A DNA stretch of 58,145 bases from an uncultured Granulosicoccaceae bacterium (lineage in GTDB: Bacteria; Pseudomonadota; Gammaproteobacteria; Granulosicoccales; Granulosicoccaceae): NCBI GenBank assembly GCA_938005265.1, contig CALLOA010000002.1, positions 1 through 58,145 of the forward strand, in the 5' to 3' direction. Made by a program: the position numbers and the translations under genes. Below are positions 37,088 through 45,561 of this stretch, one piece after another. The notes below the pieces were generated by a model. That model was given only the letters and a program-made list of their open reading frames with translations, ran no database searches and was not told the origin of the DNA. Position 1 is the stretch's first letter. Each line of letters starts with the position of its first letter.

Positions 37088-37714
37088 ATTATCAACAGCA
37101 ACGAGAGTAGTAAACGAATCACTGGCCTGGAGCAACTCGTGTCAATATATGGCAAGCCGGTGCCAACTTCTCTAAGCAAGGTTTCCAAAGTCATCACGCC
37201 GCTTTATCGTCAATGGATTTCCACATCAAAATTTCTGGTTTTATCAACAACTGGAACTAATGGCACGGATGGAAGTCCCCGCGGCGATAATGAAGAAGTA
37301 GTACGTATCGTTGATCCAGGCACAGTGTGGCTGCCTGACTGGAGAGGTAACAACAGACTGGATTCATTAAAAAACATCGTTGAAAACGGACAAGTCAGTT
37401 TGATGTTTATGGTGAATGGTTCTGAAAACGTGGTTAGAATTAATGGGAATGCACATCTTTCAATTGATGATAGTGTGATTGCCGCATTTAGCAAAAATGG
37501 CAATTCACCGAAGTGTGTGATTGTTGTGACGGTTGTCGAAGTATACTTTCAGTGTGCCAAAGCCTTGATGCGCAGCCGTTTGTGGGAACCGGATGCGGTA
37601 ATCGGGGCAGAGTTGCCTACTGCCGGCCAATTTCTAAAGGAAGCCGATTCAGCTTTCGACGCTGAGCCTTATGATGCCAACTACGGGGAAAATGCCAAAA
37701 AGAAAATGTGGTAG
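37088..37714 (+). CDS. Pyridoxamine 5'-phosphate oxidase family protein, probable ATT start
   Basis: About 209 aa FMN split-barrel protein of the MSMEG_1061-like group: FLVLSTTGTNGTDGSPRGD, VWLPDWRGNNRLDSLKNI and VVRINGNAHLSIDD are signatures. AAGGAGA (37077-37083) sits at the stop of the racemase gene, five bases before ATT (37088), and no ATG, GTG or TTG lies within the next residues. An in-frame ATG at 37031 would overlap the racemase by 47 bases and add residues unlike the family. It likely uses F420- or FMN-type chemistry on a small molecule. The function is unknown. Confidence 0.75.
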   Translation: MINSNESSKRITGLEQLVSIYGKPVPTSLSKVSKVITPLYRQWISTSKFLVLSTTGTNGTDGSPRGDNEEVVRIVDPGTVWLPDWRGNNRLDSLKNIVENGQVSLMFMVNGSENVVRINGNAHLSIDDSVIAAFSKNGNSPKCVIVVTVVEVYFQCAKALMRSRLWEPDAVIGAELPTAGQFLKEADSAFDAEPYDANYGENAKKKMW

Positions 37715-37720
37715 TAAACC

Positions 37721-37770
37721 GGAGGCTCTAGGACTAGCTTCCTGCCCCGTAACGTGTTGATGAGGCCTCC
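37721..37770 (+). terminator. Possible terminator after the hydantoinase operon
   Basis: GGAGGC (37721-37726) can pair with GCCTCC (37765-37770), and TGTTTATTTG follows. The loop is long (38 nt), so folding as a terminator is uncertain, but the position just after the last operon gene and the U-rich tail fit. Confidence 0.4.
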
Positions 37771-37813
37771 TGTTTATTTGTTAGCGAAGTGTTTTCATAT
37801 ACTGTTAACAGGA

Positions 37814-38899
37814 CTATTTGAACGGATAGGTAATGCTGAAAGCGCCAAATTTTTCACGACCACTGTTCGCTCTTGTCGATGCGCTCTTTGACGTAATCTG
37901 AAATACATAGGCCAGGCTGCCGAATTTCGCCACAATACCCATGGCGAAACTATTCGTGAAGTTTTCAATTTCTTGTGAGGGGCCGCCCCTAAACGTATTT
38001 CCACTAAGCAGGATGTCGTTCGCAACAAGATCTGCACCAGCACCGAGATAGAGAAAGAAATCATTTCGGTCGGACAGTGAAAGTGCGTTTACCTGGCGAT
38101 CACTTTGTAGTGAAAACGTAGCATGAGAGAAATTCAGACTACTACCCCAGCGGACTGCCAAGCTTGCTTCAGTGTTCGTTCTGAGATTGCCGATACCAAT
38201 TGTTGCAAGCCCAAGCACGTCAAATCCCAGGTGGTTACCATAGTTGCGGTATAGCTTTTGGACCCGCCTTGCCTCCAGCCTGAATACCGGTTCGTTTTTC
38301 AGTTGAAAGTCCCACCCTTGAGGCATTTCAGCGCCTATGGCTCTGTGAATGTTTGTTTGAACTTCTTCCCCTAACGCTGCCGGGCCAACCAATCCCAGAA
38401 ACAGGGAGAGCTGGTCTGCTACATTAGTATCCCATGAGTAGAGTTGAGTCTGTAAAACCATAAGCCCGGCATAAGGTAAATCGTCAGGTTGAAATTCTGC
38501 AATGCTGATATCTTCCGGGGTTTGCAGTGTCTGGAACAGCATATAGGCAACACCATGAACCCTGTTCGGAATGGATTGAATGTAGATATTTTTCGTCAGA
38601 CGATTTAAAAGTTCCGGAATTTGTCCGTCAAAAGACAGAAATGGACCTCTGCCATAAGTCAACCCTGTTCCATTAGTAAACCCATCATCGTCACCAACGA
38701 ATACATCATTCTCAAAGGTAAAGGTAAAAAATTCAAAGGGGGAGTCGCTGGCCACACCAAAAACTGCAGATCCGGCAATCCCCTTATCCGGCTCTTGTTG
38801 GGCAAGCACGGCAGAGCCAGCCAAGCTGCAAAGTAGGGCGCAAGTTAAAATCACACAGTATTTCCATGGTGATTTTATCGGTTTGGAATTACCTTTCAT
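37814..38899 (-). CDS. lpxR: Lipid A deacylase LpxR family protein
   Basis: 361 aa with a signal peptide (ALLCSLAGSAVLAQ). FTFENDVFVGDDDGFTNGTGL holds the Asn64-Asp65 and Thr75 equivalents of the LpxR active site. VHGVAYMLFQTLQTPEDIS and DDLPYAGLMVLQT are the following family blocks, with strand-rich repeats of an outer-membrane barrel to a terminal Phe-containing strand (FGAFSITYPFK). LpxR removes the 3'-acyloxyacyl group of lipid A. This implies a lipopolysaccharide-bearing outer membrane. Confidence 0.83.
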   Translation of the reverse strand: MKGNSKPIKSPWKYCVILTCALLCSLAGSAVLAQQEPDKGIAGSAVFGVASDSPFEFFTFTFENDVFVGDDDGFTNGTGLTYGRGPFLSFDGQIPELLNRLTKNIYIQSIPNRVHGVAYMLFQTLQTPEDISIAEFQPDDLPYAGLMVLQTQLYSWDTNVADQLSLFLGLVGPAALGEEVQTNIHRAIGAEMPQGWDFQLKNEPVFRLEARRVQKLYRNYGNHLGFDVLGLATIGIGNLRTNTEASLAVRWGSSLNFSHATFSLQSDRQVNALSLSDRNDFFLYLGAGADLVANDILLSGNTFRGGPSQEIENFTNSFAMGIVAKFGSLAYVFQITSKSASTRANSGREKFGAFSITYPFK

Positions 38900-39135
38900 C
38901 CTGGTACGGTCATTAAATCTTCAAGCGATCTGTAGTATTTCTAGATACATTAAATATGGCAATCTATGGAACACTGGCCGTCTGAAAATTGGCTGCAGGA
39001 TTTTTTATGCCTATTAAGTATGGTTACAATCTATTGTAGGTGCCAGAGCCAAAAACAAAGTATGCGTACATGTTGCCCACTTGACTCTCGAACGCTGTCT
39101 ATGCTGCTGCTCTGCAAAATGTATAAGGTGGTGGC

Positions 39136-39762
39136 TTACCGTTCTAATGTCAGTATACGTGCGCTCAATGCGAGAAGTACCCCTCCAGGCAACCATTTTG
39201 AGAAAAAGCTGTTTCTCAAGAATCGCGATTGTTGAAAAGACCTGCCCACCAGAAATGCAATTAAGCAATTTACCGTTGTCCCGGTTGCAATAAACAAAAA
39301 GCCGAGCACGATTATTTGTTTAAAGGAATTGCCCGAATGCTGCACAACGAACTGCGGAAAAAATGCTAAGAAGAAAATTGCAATCTTTGGGTTAAGCAAA
39401 TCTACCATAAACCCTTGCAACAGAATTTTAAGTGGCCTATATCTTGTCACAGTCATCGCGGGAGCAGCACTTACAGATTGACTAAACAATATGCTCAGTC
39501 CGAGATATGCAAGATAAGCTGCACCGAAGAGTTTGATAATCAAGAATGCAAATGTTGAACTAGCAAAAATAACTGACACACCTAGAGCGGCAGCAATTAC
39601 ATGCACGAAAATTCCAAAACCAAGACCAAAAGCCGCAAGAATACCAGCATGACTACCTTGCGCCATAGCCACCGTTGTAACGTACAGGATGGACGGCCCA
39701 GGCGAAATATTAATCGCAAGTGTTGCGGTGAGAAAGATAATAAGTGTCTGCGACTCGATCAT
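39136..39762 (-). CDS. LysE family amino acid exporter
   Basis: 208 aa, six hydrophobic helices. The start IFLTATLAINISPGPSILYV is the RhtB/LysE signature (N-P-G-P near the first helix). A second motif GFGIFVHVIAAALGVS and a late FFLAFFPQFV follow. These export amino acids or similar metabolites. No neighbour on the same strand is close, so the substrate cannot be guessed. The gap to LpxR (38900-39135) holds no gene. Confidence 0.87.
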   Translation of the reverse strand: MIESQTLIIFLTATLAINISPGPSILYVTTVAMAQGSHAGILAAFGLGFGIFVHVIAAALGVSVIFASSTFAFLIIKLFGAAYLAYLGLSILFSQSVSAAPAMTVTRYRPLKILLQGFMVDLLNPKIAIFFLAFFPQFVVQHSGNSFKQIIVLGFLFIATGTTVNCLIAFLVGRSFQQSRFLRNSFFSKWLPGGVLLALSARILTLER

Positions 39763-40014
39763 TGTGGTTCATCAGGCATTGTTGAAACACGGTTTGCCCG
39801 TTAAGCTGCCTTTGCAACTATTTTTCCTGTGTCATTTTTGGTCAATCGAAATGTTGCTGTTCCGTTCAGGAGATGCGATTCATTGGCGCGCAAGAATCCT
39901 GAACGGTGTAAGGCTTGGTACAAGGATGGAGCGATTAAAGAACATCCCTTCGGTTTGGTCAAATCGCTGGTTTAGGAAATATTTTGAACGATTGGACCTG
40001 GCAATGACTTTCTC

Positions 40015-41328
40015 TTAAAACATAACCTGCGGTAACCACAGCGACAAAGCAGGAATAGCCGCCAGCAAAATCAGCCTGAAAATATCAGCTACCCAGAAAG
40101 GCGTAACACCACGGAAAATAGTGCCGGTACTGACATCCCCTAGAACACCTTTCAGTACAAATACGTTGAGTCCAACGGGTGGTGTAATCAGACTGATTTC
40201 TGTGACAACCACAACCAGAATGCCGAACCAGACCGGATCGAAACCCAATGAAGTCACCAGTGGAAAAAAAATGGGTACCGTCAGTAGCAACATGGAAAGG
40301 CTTTCAAATACGCAGCCCAATAACAGATAAATTAGAATAATAAAAAAAATGACAAACGCAGGTGACATGTCATTTGTCGTTACTATTGCCAATAGTGATT
40401 CTGGCAGTCCGGCCAGATTGACAAAATTCGAGAAAATCCACGCGCCAATCAGTACGCTGAAAAGCGTGGCTGTAGTGCGAGCCGTTTCACGCAGCGCGTC
40501 ATAGGTGTCGCGCCACCGCATACCACGAAACACTGCGATCAGGAATGCACCGGCTGCTCCCATCCCGGCAGCTTCAGTCGGTGAGAAGGTCAAATGTAGC
40601 GGCCAGAAATTAAGTACACCGTAAAGCCCGCCAAATACCAGAATAAAAAGCAGAATTACCGCCCATACATTGACCAATGCTTTAAGGCGCATGGGCCAGG
40701 TACTGCGTTCACCCGGTGGCCCGGCTTGCGGGTTGCGGTAGATGGTCCAGGCCACGGCCAACAGATAGAAGCCGACGCCTAATATGCCGGGAATCACGCC
40801 TGCGATAAACAGTTTGCCAATGGATGTTTCTGTTAATAATCCGTAAATCACCAGAATTACTGAAGGAGGAATCAGTATCCCCAGAGTACCGCCTGCAGCT
40901 ATGGAGGCAGTGGACAGGCTATCGGCATATCGGTACTTACGCATCTCCGGCATCGCAACTTTTGACATAGTGGCGGCAGTTGCCAGCGACGAGCCGCAAA
41001 TCGCTGAAAAGCCTGCGCATGCAACGATTGTTGCCATCGCAAGGCCACCACGTAGATGCCCGAGAAAAGCAAACGATAACTGGTACAACTGTTTACTTAA
41101 GCCACCCTTGTTAACGAACAAGCCCATCAGTATAAAAAGTGGCACTACCGATAAACCGTAATTTTGAGAGGTATCGATGATCAATCTGCCGACCATGGAT
41201 ATAGCACCGCGGTAACTATTCAGGTGTGCATACCCAACCATGCCTACAAGGCCCATGGCAAACGCAATGGGCATACGCAACAGAACCAATAGTAATACTG
41301 CAGCAAATCCGATCAGGGCTTCAATCAT
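40015..41328 (-). CDS. dctM: TRAP transporter large permease (DctM)
   Basis: 437 aa with about 12 helices. The DctM signatures MAMGLVGMVGYAHL, GLSKQLYQLSFAFLGHLRGGLAMAT and GGTLGILIPPSVILVIYGLLTETSIGKLF are present, and the C-terminus has LITPPVGLNVFVLKG. It carries the substrate across the inner membrane using sodium. It overlaps dctQ by eight bases. The solute is unknown. The DctP sequence suggests a carboxylate. Confidence 0.92.
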   Translation of the reverse strand: MIEALIGFAAVLLLVLLRMPIAFAMGLVGMVGYAHLNSYRGAISMVGRLIIDTSQNYGLSVVPLFILMGLFVNKGGLSKQLYQLSFAFLGHLRGGLAMATIVACAGFSAICGSSLATAATMSKVAMPEMRKYRYADSLSTASIAAGGTLGILIPPSVILVIYGLLTETSIGKLFIAGVIPGILGVGFYLLAVAWTIYRNPQAGPPGERSTWPMRLKALVNVWAVILLFILVFGGLYGVLNFWPLHLTFSPTEAAGMGAAGAFLIAVFRGMRWRDTYDALRETARTTATLFSVLIGAWIFSNFVNLAGLPESLLAIVTTNDMSPAFVIFFIILIYLLLGCVFESLSMLLLTVPIFFPLVTSLGFDPVWFGILVVVVTEISLITPPVGLNVFVLKGVLGDVSTGTIFRGVTPFWVADIFRLILLAAIPALSLWLPQVMF

Positions 41329-41830
41329 TGCCAGCTCCTGAACCTTCCTTAGGTATTGAGTCTGGGGCCACCAGAATCACAATACCGCGTGCTACCAAAG
41401 CTGTTGCTGTTATGAAGGTCATTACTGCAATCATCCAGGCGATGTATGACTGCGGGATGCCTAGATATTCGGTCACGTCACCGTAGCTTGCAGCGCGTTC
41501 CGCCAGGACTACTACGCGTTGAGCGGGCCAAAACAGAATTGCCCCGCAAACTATGGCTACCAATGCATCACGAATGCGTGTCATCAAGGGGTTGAAGAAT
41601 CGATCAAGAAGATCAACGCTGATATGCTCGCCGCGCCAGGAAACAATAGGCAATACGGTAAAGACGATCACCGCCATCGCAATTCTGGTTAACTCTGTAC
41701 TGGCTTCAATCGGTGCATTGAGCGCGCTCCGCATGACAACATCAGCGAAAGTGAGGGCCATCATCAGAAAAAGAATGATGGACGCCAGAAATAACGGGAT
41801 CTCCAGCAGTACCTTTACTAGCTTTTTCAC
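41321..41830 (-). CDS. dctQ: TRAP transporter small permease (DctQ)
   Basis: 169 aa, four helices, with the DctQ block (VLPIVSWRGEHISVDLLDRF). It pairs with DctM, whose start lies eight bases inside this gene. It follows the binding protein gene by 188 bp containing a strong hairpin, a layout that lowers permease expression relative to binding protein. Confidence 0.9.
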   Translation of the reverse strand: MKKLVKVLLEIPLFLASIILFLMMALTFADVVMRSALNAPIEASTELTRIAMAVIVFTVLPIVSWRGEHISVDLLDRFFNPLMTRIRDALVAIVCGAILFWPAQRVVVLAERAASYGDVTEYLGIPQSYIAWMIAVMTFITATALVARGIVILVAPDSIPKEGSGAGND

Positions 41831-41852
41831 AGAGTGGGGTTGGATTGGTAAG

Positions 41853-41884
41853 GTTTGTAGATGATCAACAGCTCATCTACAAAC
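41853..41884 (-). promoter_or_regulatory. Long intercistronic stem-loop between dctP and dctQ
   Basis: GTTTGTAGATGA (41853-41864) and TCATCTACAAAC (41873-41884) form a perfect 12-bp stem with an 8-nt loop in the gap after the binding protein gene. No U-run follows on the minus strand, so mRNA 3'-end protection or partial attenuation is more likely than full termination. Confidence 0.75.
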
Positions 41885-42018
41885 ACATTGTATTCGAAAT
41901 AGATTTAAAGCCAGACCACGGTGGAAGGCAACTGTTGGGTTTCGAACCATTGCAATCCACCGCGTTAGTGCCATGTTCCAGCATGTGAATACCGGAAACG
42001 GCTTTGTTGGTTAAGCGA

Positions 42019-43041
42019 TCAGTTGGCTGACATTTCCTTGATAATCATGGCGCGAGCCGCTTGACCGTCAATACCTTTGTCAGACACTTCACTCAGAACC
42101 TTTTCAATAATGCCGTCTGCAATAGGCTGATAGGCAGCAAGGTCAGCTTCGGAGGCAGCATTGATAGCATTACCTTCAGTAGTGCCCGTCACTTCACGTC
42201 CTTTGGCGTCTATTTCATCCCAGACTTTACCGGCCATACGGCTGGCAGGCTCACCAAACACTTTTTCTTCCAGCGCTTTTTGCAGATCTTCAGGTAGAGC
42301 ATCAAAAGCATCCTGGTTCATCAAGTAAGCAAATGAACCGCGGTAAAGTCCGCCGGGCACTTCGTAAACATTTTTCGCCACCTCAGTGAGCTTGAAGCCA
42401 CCACGGCTTTCAAAAGGCATGACTACGCCATCCGCCGCTTTCGAGGCCAGTGTTTCGTATACTTTCGGAGCTGGTACTTTGATGCCAGTGCCGCCCAGCG
42501 CGGCAACGACATCGGAGCCGACACCGCCGGGAACCCGTACCTTCATACCTTCAATATCAGCAAGACCTGCAACGGCTTTATCTGAATGCAGTTGTGCCGG
42601 ACCGTGAGTGTGCAATCCGATCAGCTTTACACCACGATGTTCGTTAGCATCTGCCAACAGTTGTTCGTGTACACGCCAGTAGGCGACTGACGCGGTTTCC
42701 GCATTGCCCTCATAGCCCGGCAGTTCGATTAGCTTGGTGGCAGTAAATCGACCGGCTTGGTAGCCATGAAAAATCACCGTCATGTCGGCCGCACCATCCA
42801 GAACGAGATCCATTTGCGCAGGCGGTGGTGCCAGCCCGTATTTGATCTCGGCTGTTACTTTGCCGTCAGTAGCTTCTTCGATCATTTTGATCAAATTAGG
42901 CCACATTTGTGCGTTGATGCCATGCCCGGGAGGGGCCCAGCTGGAAATGGTTAGTGTATGTTCGGCAGCCATGGCGAGCGACCCAAAGGAAAATGCAGTC
43001 GCAAGCAATATCGTTTTGGCAGAATTCAATAGTCTTTTCAC
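42019..43041 (-). CDS. dctP: TRAP transporter solute-binding protein (DctP)
   Basis: 340 aa with a signal peptide (ATAFSFGSLAMAAEH). HTLTISSWAPPGHGIN, KVRVPGGVGSDVVAALGG (with the carboxylate-contact Arg) and a late GSFAYLMNQDAFDALPEDLQ are DctP-family features. The likely start is GTG at 43041, four bases after GGAGG. It collects a carboxylate or related solute in the periplasm. First gene of a minus-strand operon facing the P450 gene at 43176. Confidence 0.9.
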   Translation of the reverse strand: MKRLLNSAKTILLATAFSFGSLAMAAEHTLTISSWAPPGHGINAQMWPNLIKMIEEATDGKVTAEIKYGLAPPPAQMDLVLDGAADMTVIFHGYQAGRFTATKLIELPGYEGNAETASVAYWRVHEQLLADANEHRGVKLIGLHTHGPAQLHSDKAVAGLADIEGMKVRVPGGVGSDVVAALGGTGIKVPAPKVYETLASKAADGVVMPFESRGGFKLTEVAKNVYEVPGGLYRGSFAYLMNQDAFDALPEDLQKALEEKVFGEPASRMAGKVWDEIDAKGREVTGTTEGNAINAASEADLAAYQPIADGIIEKVLSEVSDKGIDGQAARAMIIKEMSAN

Positions 43042-43175
43042 ATCCCCTCCAAGGGTTCACAATGTCAGCTTAATGATACCGATTTTCAGGTACTTGGATA
43101 AACTAACATTGGTAAAGGTATTTAACAATGCTGACCAACGCTCTCCTTATTTTCTTATTTATTGCATAGCATTTG

Positions 43176-45380
43176 ATGCAAGCCATTGAATATAAAGGCG
43201 ATTTTTATTCCGATGCGGCCATCGAGAATCCTTGGCCTGTTTATGCTGCGCTACGAGGGATGGGACCGGTGGTCTATCTGTCTCGTTTGCAGAATTTTGC
43301 GCTCACGCAACATTCCGAAGTTCAGATGGCGTTGCGTGACGATGAAACGTTCATCAGCAGTCAGGGTGTGGCGGCCGACCAATTTGGTTGCGAATTCCTT
43401 CAGGGCAACACAGTAGCGTCGGATGCCGAGCGCCATACCTTGCTCCGAAAGGCCATGGCACCACCATTGTTGCCGGGTGCTCTTAAGGAAGTTGAGCAGT
43501 CCATACTCGATACCGTCCGAGAGTTGATTGATCGTCTGCTGGTGGAAGGTGAGTTTGATGCAATTGCTGACTTGTCCAGATACCTTCCATTGACTATCGT
43601 CAGGGAGCTGGTAGGGTTGCCGGATTTCGGGCAGGAACGCATGCTCAAATGGGCCAGTGCCGCGTTTAATGTTCTGGGTGTGCAGAATGAGAGAGGCGTT
43701 GCGGCGTTAGACGCGATAGCAGAAATGCGTGAGTTTATTGCCACCACCGATTCTCCCGGCATTCTAAAAGAAGGCAGCTGGACTGCTCGTATACAGGAGC
43801 TGGTTAAGTGCGACCATCTGTCAGCTGAATTAGCGCCTTTTGCAATTCGAGACTACATCAACCCCAGTCTTGATACCACCATAGCGGCAACTGGTGAGTT
43901 GATTTTCCAGCTTGGAAAAAACCAACAACAGTGGCAAATGCTACGTGATAATCCGCACTACCTGACAGGTGCGGTTAACGAAGCTGTTCGCTTAAGCACT
44001 CCGATTCGCTCCTTCAGTCGGCATACCAGTAAGGATGTTGAGGTCGCAGGTGTCAAGATTCCCAGGGGTAGCCGTGTGATGTTGCTATTTGCATCAGCCA
44101 ATCGGGATGAAAAAGTTTTTGCTAATCCCGATTGTTTTGATATTACTCGAAATACCAGGCTGCATCTGGGATTTGGCAGTGGCGTGCATATGTGTGTGGG
44201 CATGCACCTGGCTCAGCTGGAAATGAAATCGCTTTTACAGGCAATGATAGAACGGGTTGACACTATAGAGCTGGGAATGCCAACTCGGGCTATGAACAAT
44301 ACCATCAGTGCTTTTGCCACTATTCCTTGTAGATTTACCCCACTACAAACGATAAGTCTGGAACAAACAGCCAAAAAAAATGCGGTCGCAGAAATCACGA
44401 AAAACGCTCAACTAGAAGTCACTGTTGCAAACCGTAGGGTGATCGCAGATGCAACTTTGCTACTGACCTTAGCGCCACAACCAGGCAAGCAATTAGTTCC
44501 AGCAGAAGCGGGCGCCCACATTGATCTTTATCTTGGGCCGGATCTGGTCAGGCAATACTCGCTAACCGGTCGCATACAGCCTGACCAATACCAGATAGCT
44601 GTTAAGCTCGATAAGAAATCCCGGGGCGGTTCTTCCTACGTCCACAATAGCTTGCATATAGGTGTCAATCTTTTGATTGGAAAGCCGAGAAATCATTTTG
44701 CTCTGCAACCATCTTCGATTGAAGGCAATCCGTCAGGGACTGTTTATCTTTTTGCGGGTGGCATAGGTCTCACGCCTTTACTGGCTATGGCTTGGGAGCT
44801 GCACTTGAATGTACAGCCTTTTGAATTACATGTTTTTTCAAGAACGGGGGCAGCAATACCGTTTGGTGATGAATTCGACTGCCTGCCATTTGCACACAAC
44901 ATTACCGTACACCTGGATAATGACAAATCAACACAACAGAAAAAAACACTGCTTCCCGGCAAAATTGCTAATGACATCTCAGGTGCTGACCAGCTTTACC
45001 TTTGCGGACCTGCGGGCTTTATGGAGGCCGTACAAGGCGAGGCTCTGCAGGCAGGATTGACGGCAGAACATATATATACCGAACATTTTAATGCAGAAAT
45101 TGACTCTCAAGGTGATACCTTTACGGTGGTCGCCAAAAGAAGTGGCGTTTCTGTTGAAGTGCTAGCGCATATGTCGATACTGGAAGCCTTGGAAAGTGCT
45201 GGTGTTGCTGTGCCAAGTGCTTGCCAGAATGGTGTATGCGGAAGTTGTCTATTACCGGTGTTAGCGGGTAAACCAGAGCACCGGGATCTGGTCCAGACAG
45301 ACGTTGAAAAATCACAGAATGAGTTTATTGCTGCCTGTTGCTCCCGGTCTCAAACCAGTACACTGGAGCTGGATATCTAG
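43176..45380 (+). CDS. Self-sufficient cytochrome P450 fused to phthalate-dioxygenase-type reductase and 2Fe-2S ferredoxin
   Basis: 734 aa single-chain oxygenase. Residues 1-390 are a P450 with the haem motif LGFGSGVHMCVG (Cys340) and the I-helix INPSLDTTIAATG. The reductase part has RQYSLTGR (FMN contact) and LFAGGIGLTPLLAMA (NAD contact). The end has a plant-type ferredoxin CQNGVCGSC (Cys683, 688, 691, fourth Cys near 720). This is the CYP116B-like layout, which needs only NAD(P)H and O2. Aromatic O-demethylation or hydroxylation is common in the family, but this substrate is unknown. I prefer the ATG at 43176 over the TTG at 43173. Confidence 0.88.
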   Translation: MQAIEYKGDFYSDAAIENPWPVYAALRGMGPVVYLSRLQNFALTQHSEVQMALRDDETFISSQGVAADQFGCEFLQGNTVASDAERHTLLRKAMAPPLLPGALKEVEQSILDTVRELIDRLLVEGEFDAIADLSRYLPLTIVRELVGLPDFGQERMLKWASAAFNVLGVQNERGVAALDAIAEMREFIATTDSPGILKEGSWTARIQELVKCDHLSAELAPFAIRDYINPSLDTTIAATGELIFQLGKNQQQWQMLRDNPHYLTGAVNEAVRLSTPIRSFSRHTSKDVEVAGVKIPRGSRVMLLFASANRDEKVFANPDCFDITRNTRLHLGFGSGVHMCVGMHLAQLEMKSLLQAMIERVDTIELGMPTRAMNNTISAFATIPCRFTPLQTISLEQTAKKNAVAEITKNAQLEVTVANRRVIADATLLLTLAPQPGKQLVPAEAGAHIDLYLGPDLVRQYSLTGRIQPDQYQIAVKLDKKSRGGSSYVHNSLHIGVNLLIGKPRNHFALQPSSIEGNPSGTVYLFAGGIGLTPLLAMAWELHLNVQPFELHVFSRTGAAIPFGDEFDCLPFAHNITVHLDNDKSTQQKKTLLPGKIANDISGADQLYLCGPAGFMEAVQGEALQAGLTAEHIYTEHFNAEIDSQGDTFTVVAKRSGVSVEVLAHMSILEALESAGVAVPSACQNGVCGSCLLPVLAGKPEHRDLVQTDVEKSQNEFIAACCSRSQTSTLELDI

Positions 45381-45514
45381 CGTGCACCCGCAATGCTGTT
45401 GATTCGAGTCGCAGTATAGGTCTGATTTTACATGTTAGAATCGGTTTGAAAGCCAAGACAAAAATACAAAAACCGATAGTAATAATCGGTGAAAAACTAT
45501 TCAAAAATCTATTT

Positions 45515-45540
45515 GGAACCACTATTCGGAACCACTATTC
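45515..45540 (+). repeat. 13-bp perfect tandem duplication before the TAXI gene
   Basis: GGAACCACTATTC at 45515-45527 and 45528-45540, followed by GGAA. It lies 20-50 bp before the TAXI-binding protein start and may have moved promoter elements relative to the gene. Confidence 0.9.
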
Positions 45541-45561
45541 GGAATTACAGGAGAGCTTGTG

